Assembly (NCBI RefSeq): GCF_001436045.1
Contig: NZ_AZER01000016.1
Span: 310,001 to 374,000 of the forward strand
Origin: Limosilactobacillus frumenti DSM 13145
GTDB lineage: Bacteria > Bacillota > Bacilli > Lactobacillales > Lactobacillaceae
Length of the DNA stretch: 64,000 nucleotides
Reading direction: 5' to 3'
In this document: positions 61,537 through 64,000 of the stretch, piece by piece
Numbering within the stretch: position 1 is the first letter of the stretch
How the letters are laid out: every line of letters begins with the position of its first letter
Made by a program: the position numbers and the translations under genes
Notes under the pieces: model-generated
What the model saw: only the letters and a program-made list of their open reading frames with translations
What the model was told of the DNA's origin: nothing
The model's database searches: none

Positions 61537-62412
61537 TTAAAGCTTAAAGTAGGCCAAAAATTCATTAAAGATTGCAAAGTCATGACCAGTCTCACTATTA
61601 AGCTGGTCGACTAGTTGCCGGGCCTGGTGAATGGATAAATGTAATTGCTCTTCAGCGCCTGTTACACCCAGCAAGCCTGGATAGGTATTCTTATGTTCTC
61701 CAGCATCCTTGTGAACCCGTTTACCCATTTGGGCAGTAGTGCCCAGGACATCCATGAGATCATCATAGATCTGAAAAGCCAGACCAAAAGCCGCCCCAAA
61801 ATCAGCTAGTAACTGGCGGGTTGCGGCAGGCTGGTCACTAATAATCCCACCTGCTAAGACAGCATAGCGTAACATGGCCCCGGTCTTTTGCCGGTGAAGA
61901 TAGCGCAACTGGTCGAGCGTCAAGTGTTGGTGTTCACCCTCAATATCGCGGGCTTGCCCGGCAACCATACCGGCGGGTCCAGCAGCTTTAGACAAGGCTA
62001 GAGTCAAAGCAGCCTGAGTCGTTGCTGGTAAATTATTTTCCGTTAACCATTCAAAGGCGAGAGTTAAGAGACCATCCCCGGCGAGCGTAGCCATGCCGGC
62101 ACCAAACTTCTTGTGGTTAGTAGGCTTCCCCCGGCGTAAGTCATCATTATCCATGGCTGGCAAGTCATCATGAATTAACGAATATGTATGCAATAATTCC
62201 ACAGCAGTGGCGGCTTTCATAACATCATCATTCAAGGTCCCACCTAGCGTTTCAACTGTTGCCAGCGTTAGTGCCGGCCGTAACCGTTTGCCGCCGGCCA
62301 TCAATGAATATTCCATTGCTTGGCCAAGAGTAGTTTGGTCAATATCAGTTTGGATATTTTGCGCTAAGTAAGCATCGATTTTTGTTTTCAGATCAGCGAC
62401 TGAATCAACCAT
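61537..62412 (-). CDS. ispA: Farnesyl/geranylgeranyl diphosphate synthase
   Basis: 291-aa short-chain prenyltransferase. First motif HDDLPAMDNDDLRRG has the four-residue insert of type II farnesyl diphosphate synthases; second FQIYDDLMDVLG. Makes C15 precursor for undecaprenyl diphosphate and the long-chain synthase at 8.2 kb. ATG 62412 follows GGAGGAG. Two nt after xseB. Confidence 0.95.
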   Translation of the reverse strand: MVDSVADLKTKIDAYLAQNIQTDIDQTTLGQAMEYSLMAGGKRLRPALTLATVETLGGTLNDDVMKAATAVELLHTYSLIHDDLPAMDNDDLRRGKPTNHKKFGAGMATLAGDGLLTLAFEWLTENNLPATTQAALTLALSKAAGPAGMVAGQARDIEGEHQHLTLDQLRYLHRQKTGAMLRYAVLAGGIISDQPAATRQLLADFGAAFGLAFQIYDDLMDVLGTTAQMGKRVHKDAGEHKNTYPGLLGVTGAEEQLHLSIHQARQLVDQLNSETGHDFAIFNEFLAYFKL

Positions 62413-62414
62413 GG

Positions 62415-62711
62415 TTATTGCTCCTCCAGTGGACCCTGGTCGGAACCGAAGCCACGATTGCCACCACCATTATTACTTGGGTCGTCAGTGGCCTTTTCAT
62501 ACTGCTGTTCATTTCCCTGGTCATCGATTAATGTCCCCAAGGTCTTCTCAGCAGAAGTCAGCTTCTTCTGAAGGCTCCGGGACAACTTAATCCCTTCTTG
62601 GTACTGTTTTAATGCCTCTTCTAGTGGTACATTGCCCTGTTCAAGGTGGGCAACAATCTGTTGCAGCTGGTTGAGTTGTTCTTCAAATGTCGGCTTTTTT
62701 TCTTCTGCCAT
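62415..62711 (-). CDS. xseB: Exodeoxyribonuclease VII small subunit
   Basis: 98-aa subunit with the conserved FEEQLNQLQQIVAHLEQGNVP-type helix and LEEALKQYQEGIKLSRS (shown in part). The C-terminal 30 residues are acidic and Gly/Asn-rich. Start overlaps the xseA stop (TAATG). Confidence 0.95.
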   Translation of the reverse strand: MAEEKKPTFEEQLNQLQQIVAHLEQGNVPLEEALKQYQEGIKLSRSLQKKLTSAEKTLGTLIDDQGNEQQYEKATDDPSNNGGGNRGFGSDQGPLEEQ

Positions 62712-64000
62712 TATTCTTGCTCCTTCTTATGCAAAATCTTCGCAGCGGCGGTTCCATCGGCAAAGTGTAAGGTTACCTGTTGACCGCTATCAATTTGGTG
62801 AACGGACTTCACCACTGACCGGCGATGGGTAACGTAAGTATAACCGCGGCTCATAATTTTCAAGGGACTCAGTGAATCAAGCTGGGCAATCAAGTTTTGC
62901 ACCCGTTGGCGACTATTCGTAACCTGATTAGTAATTGCCTGGTTAAGCCGCTGCGTCTGTTGACCGACCGTCTGCAGGTCTTGTTCCAACTGGTGTTGTG
63001 GTGTATGCAAACGCAGCTGGCTAGTCAACTCCTGCAACTGACTTCGGTCATCCTTCACCATATTAACTGCGCTTTGACTCAAACTCAGTTGCAGTTGATC
63101 CAGCTTTTGGGCATAGTTTTCATACAAACGACTTGGTTGTTGAAAAATATAACTTTGCAACTGCTTGGCTAACTGCTTACGCGCAAATTCGATCTGGTTG
63201 CGCATCGTATTATTCAGCCGGGTCTGATCTTCTTGCAAGGTTAATAGGAGGTCCGATAACCGGACAGGAGTAGCCAACTCCGCTGCTGCAGTCGGCGTTG
63301 CCGCTCGCTGGTCGGCCACTAGGTCTGCAATAGTAGTATCAGTTTCGTGACCAACTGATGAAATCACCGGAATGGTACTGGCATCAATCGCCCGGGCCAC
63401 TACTTCTTCATTGAATGGCCACAGATCTTCTAGCGATCCCCCACCACGGCCAATGATGAGCGTGTCAAAATTGCCAAATTCATTAGCCCGATTGATTTGG
63501 CGACTAATATCAGCGGCCGCCTTGTCACCCTGGACAACTGTCGGGAACAGGACCACTTGGGCAATCGGATACCGTCGGCGAACCGTGGTATTGATATCGC
63601 GGATAACCGCCCCATCAAGACTCGTGACCACCGCAATCCGCTTGGGAAATTGGGGAATTGGTAACGCCGGCCGATTGAAAAGGCCCTCCGCGTCGAGTTT
63701 CTTCTTCAATTGCTCAAATTTCACGTAGAGGGCACCAATGCCGTCTGGTTCCATCCGATCAACGTAAATCTGGTAACGACCCGATTTCTCGTACAGGCTG
63801 ACATGACCAACTACTAGGATCTTCATCCCGGTTTCGGGACGAAACTTTACCTGGCGGAATTGCCGTTCAAACATGACGGCATCAATCACCGCGTTTTCAT
63901 CCTTAATACTAAAATACTGGTGCCGTTGACGAAGGCGGAAATTGGACAATTCCCCCGTCAAATAGACCGTCTTCAGATATGGGTCACGATCAAATTTTTG
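62711..64000 (-). CDS. xseA: Exodeoxyribonuclease VII large subunit (5' end beyond the window)
   Basis: Partial gene: the frame is open to the window edge and reads KFDRDPYLKTVYLTGELSNF across 63961, so the real start is outside. OB fold, then VVTSLDGAVIRDI, IGRGGGSLEDLWPFNEE and SSVGHETDTTIADLVADQRAATPT, then a coiled coil. About 430 of roughly 445 residues are present. Single-strand-specific exonuclease with XseB. Confidence 0.95.
   Translation of the reverse strand, partial: QKFDRDPYLKTVYLTGELSNFRLRQRHQYFSIKDENAVIDAVMFERQFRQVKFRPETGMKILVVGHVSLYEKSGRYQIYVDRMEPDGIGALYVKFEQLKKKLDAEGLFNRPALPIPQFPKRIAVVTSLDGAVIRDINTTVRRRYPIAQVVLFPTVVQGDKAAADISRQINRANEFGNFDTLIIGRGGGSLEDLWPFNEEVVARAIDASTIPVISSVGHETDTTIADLVADQRAATPTAAAELATPVRLSDLLLTLQEDQTRLNNTMRNQIEFARKQLAKQLQSYIFQQPSRLYENYAQKLDQLQLSLSQSAVNMVKDDRSQLQELTSQLRLHTPQHQLEQDLQTVGQQTQRLNQAITNQVTNSRQRVQNLIAQLDSLSPLKIMSRGYTYVTHRRSVVKSVHQIDSGQQVTLHFADGTAAAKILHKKEQE

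Overview
The window comes from a Gram-positive, low-to-mid GC lactic acid bacterium of the Lactobacillaceae, most likely a Limosilactobacillus-like species. This is inferred from a YSIRK/LPQTG mucus-binding adhesin, a PyrR-controlled pyr operon, a partial menaquinone gene set, and the conserved Firmicutes block rplS-trmD-rimM ... ffh-ftsY-smc ... prkC-priA ... recN-argR. I cannot fix the species from sequence alone. No rRNA, tRNA, insertion sequence, prophage or CRISPR array was seen.

Layout. 1-2.4 kb: ahpC-ahpF peroxide-reducing operon with two PerR-like boxes. 2.4-3.8 kb: a cysteine-free S14 ribosomal protein gene and a phosphoesterase. 3.8-9.2 kb: two MFS exporters and menaquinone tail genes (menG, menA, a long-chain prenyl diphosphate synthase). 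9.4-13.9 kb: a short UvrA-like ABC protein, a Kv-type potassium channel and a zinc alcohol dehydrogenase behind a cre-overlapped promoter. 13.9-17.4 kb: pyrB-pyrC-pyrD with a PyrR attenuator leader. 17.4-24.1 kb: TMEM175-type channel, SPCP-type P-type ATPase, exonuclease III, a lipoprotein, a second MenA-like prenyltransferase and an SPFH protein.

24.4-64 kb is almost entirely minus-strand housekeeping synteny: rplS, (amino acid permease), trmD, rimM, khpA, rpsP, (adhesin), ffh, ylxM, ftsY, smc, rnc, acpP, plsX, recG, fakA, asp23, rpmB, thiN, rpe, rsgA, prkC, prpC, rsmB, fmt, priA, coaBC, rpoZ, gmk, (SOS-box gene), recN, argR, tlyA, ispA, xseB, xseA (cut by the window end). Names in brackets are accessory genes inserted into the conserved order. 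They work in translation, protein secretion (SRP), chromosome segregation, phospholipid synthesis, DNA repair and envelope signalling.

Most notable: (1) a small plus-strand gene of unknown function at 58.15 kb whose promoter carries two LexA/SOS-box matches; (2) two genes, prkC and the adhesin, each broken by a single-base frameshift at a similar AAGTTT context; (3) an adhesin inserted between ffh and rpsP and a permease between trmD and rplS; (4) several intra-operon terminators whose U-run ends directly on the next gene's ribosome binding site; (5) an AhpF with reversed domain order. Many start codons were moved from the longest open frame to the one with a well-spaced Shine-Dalgarno sequence; these choices are explained per gene.
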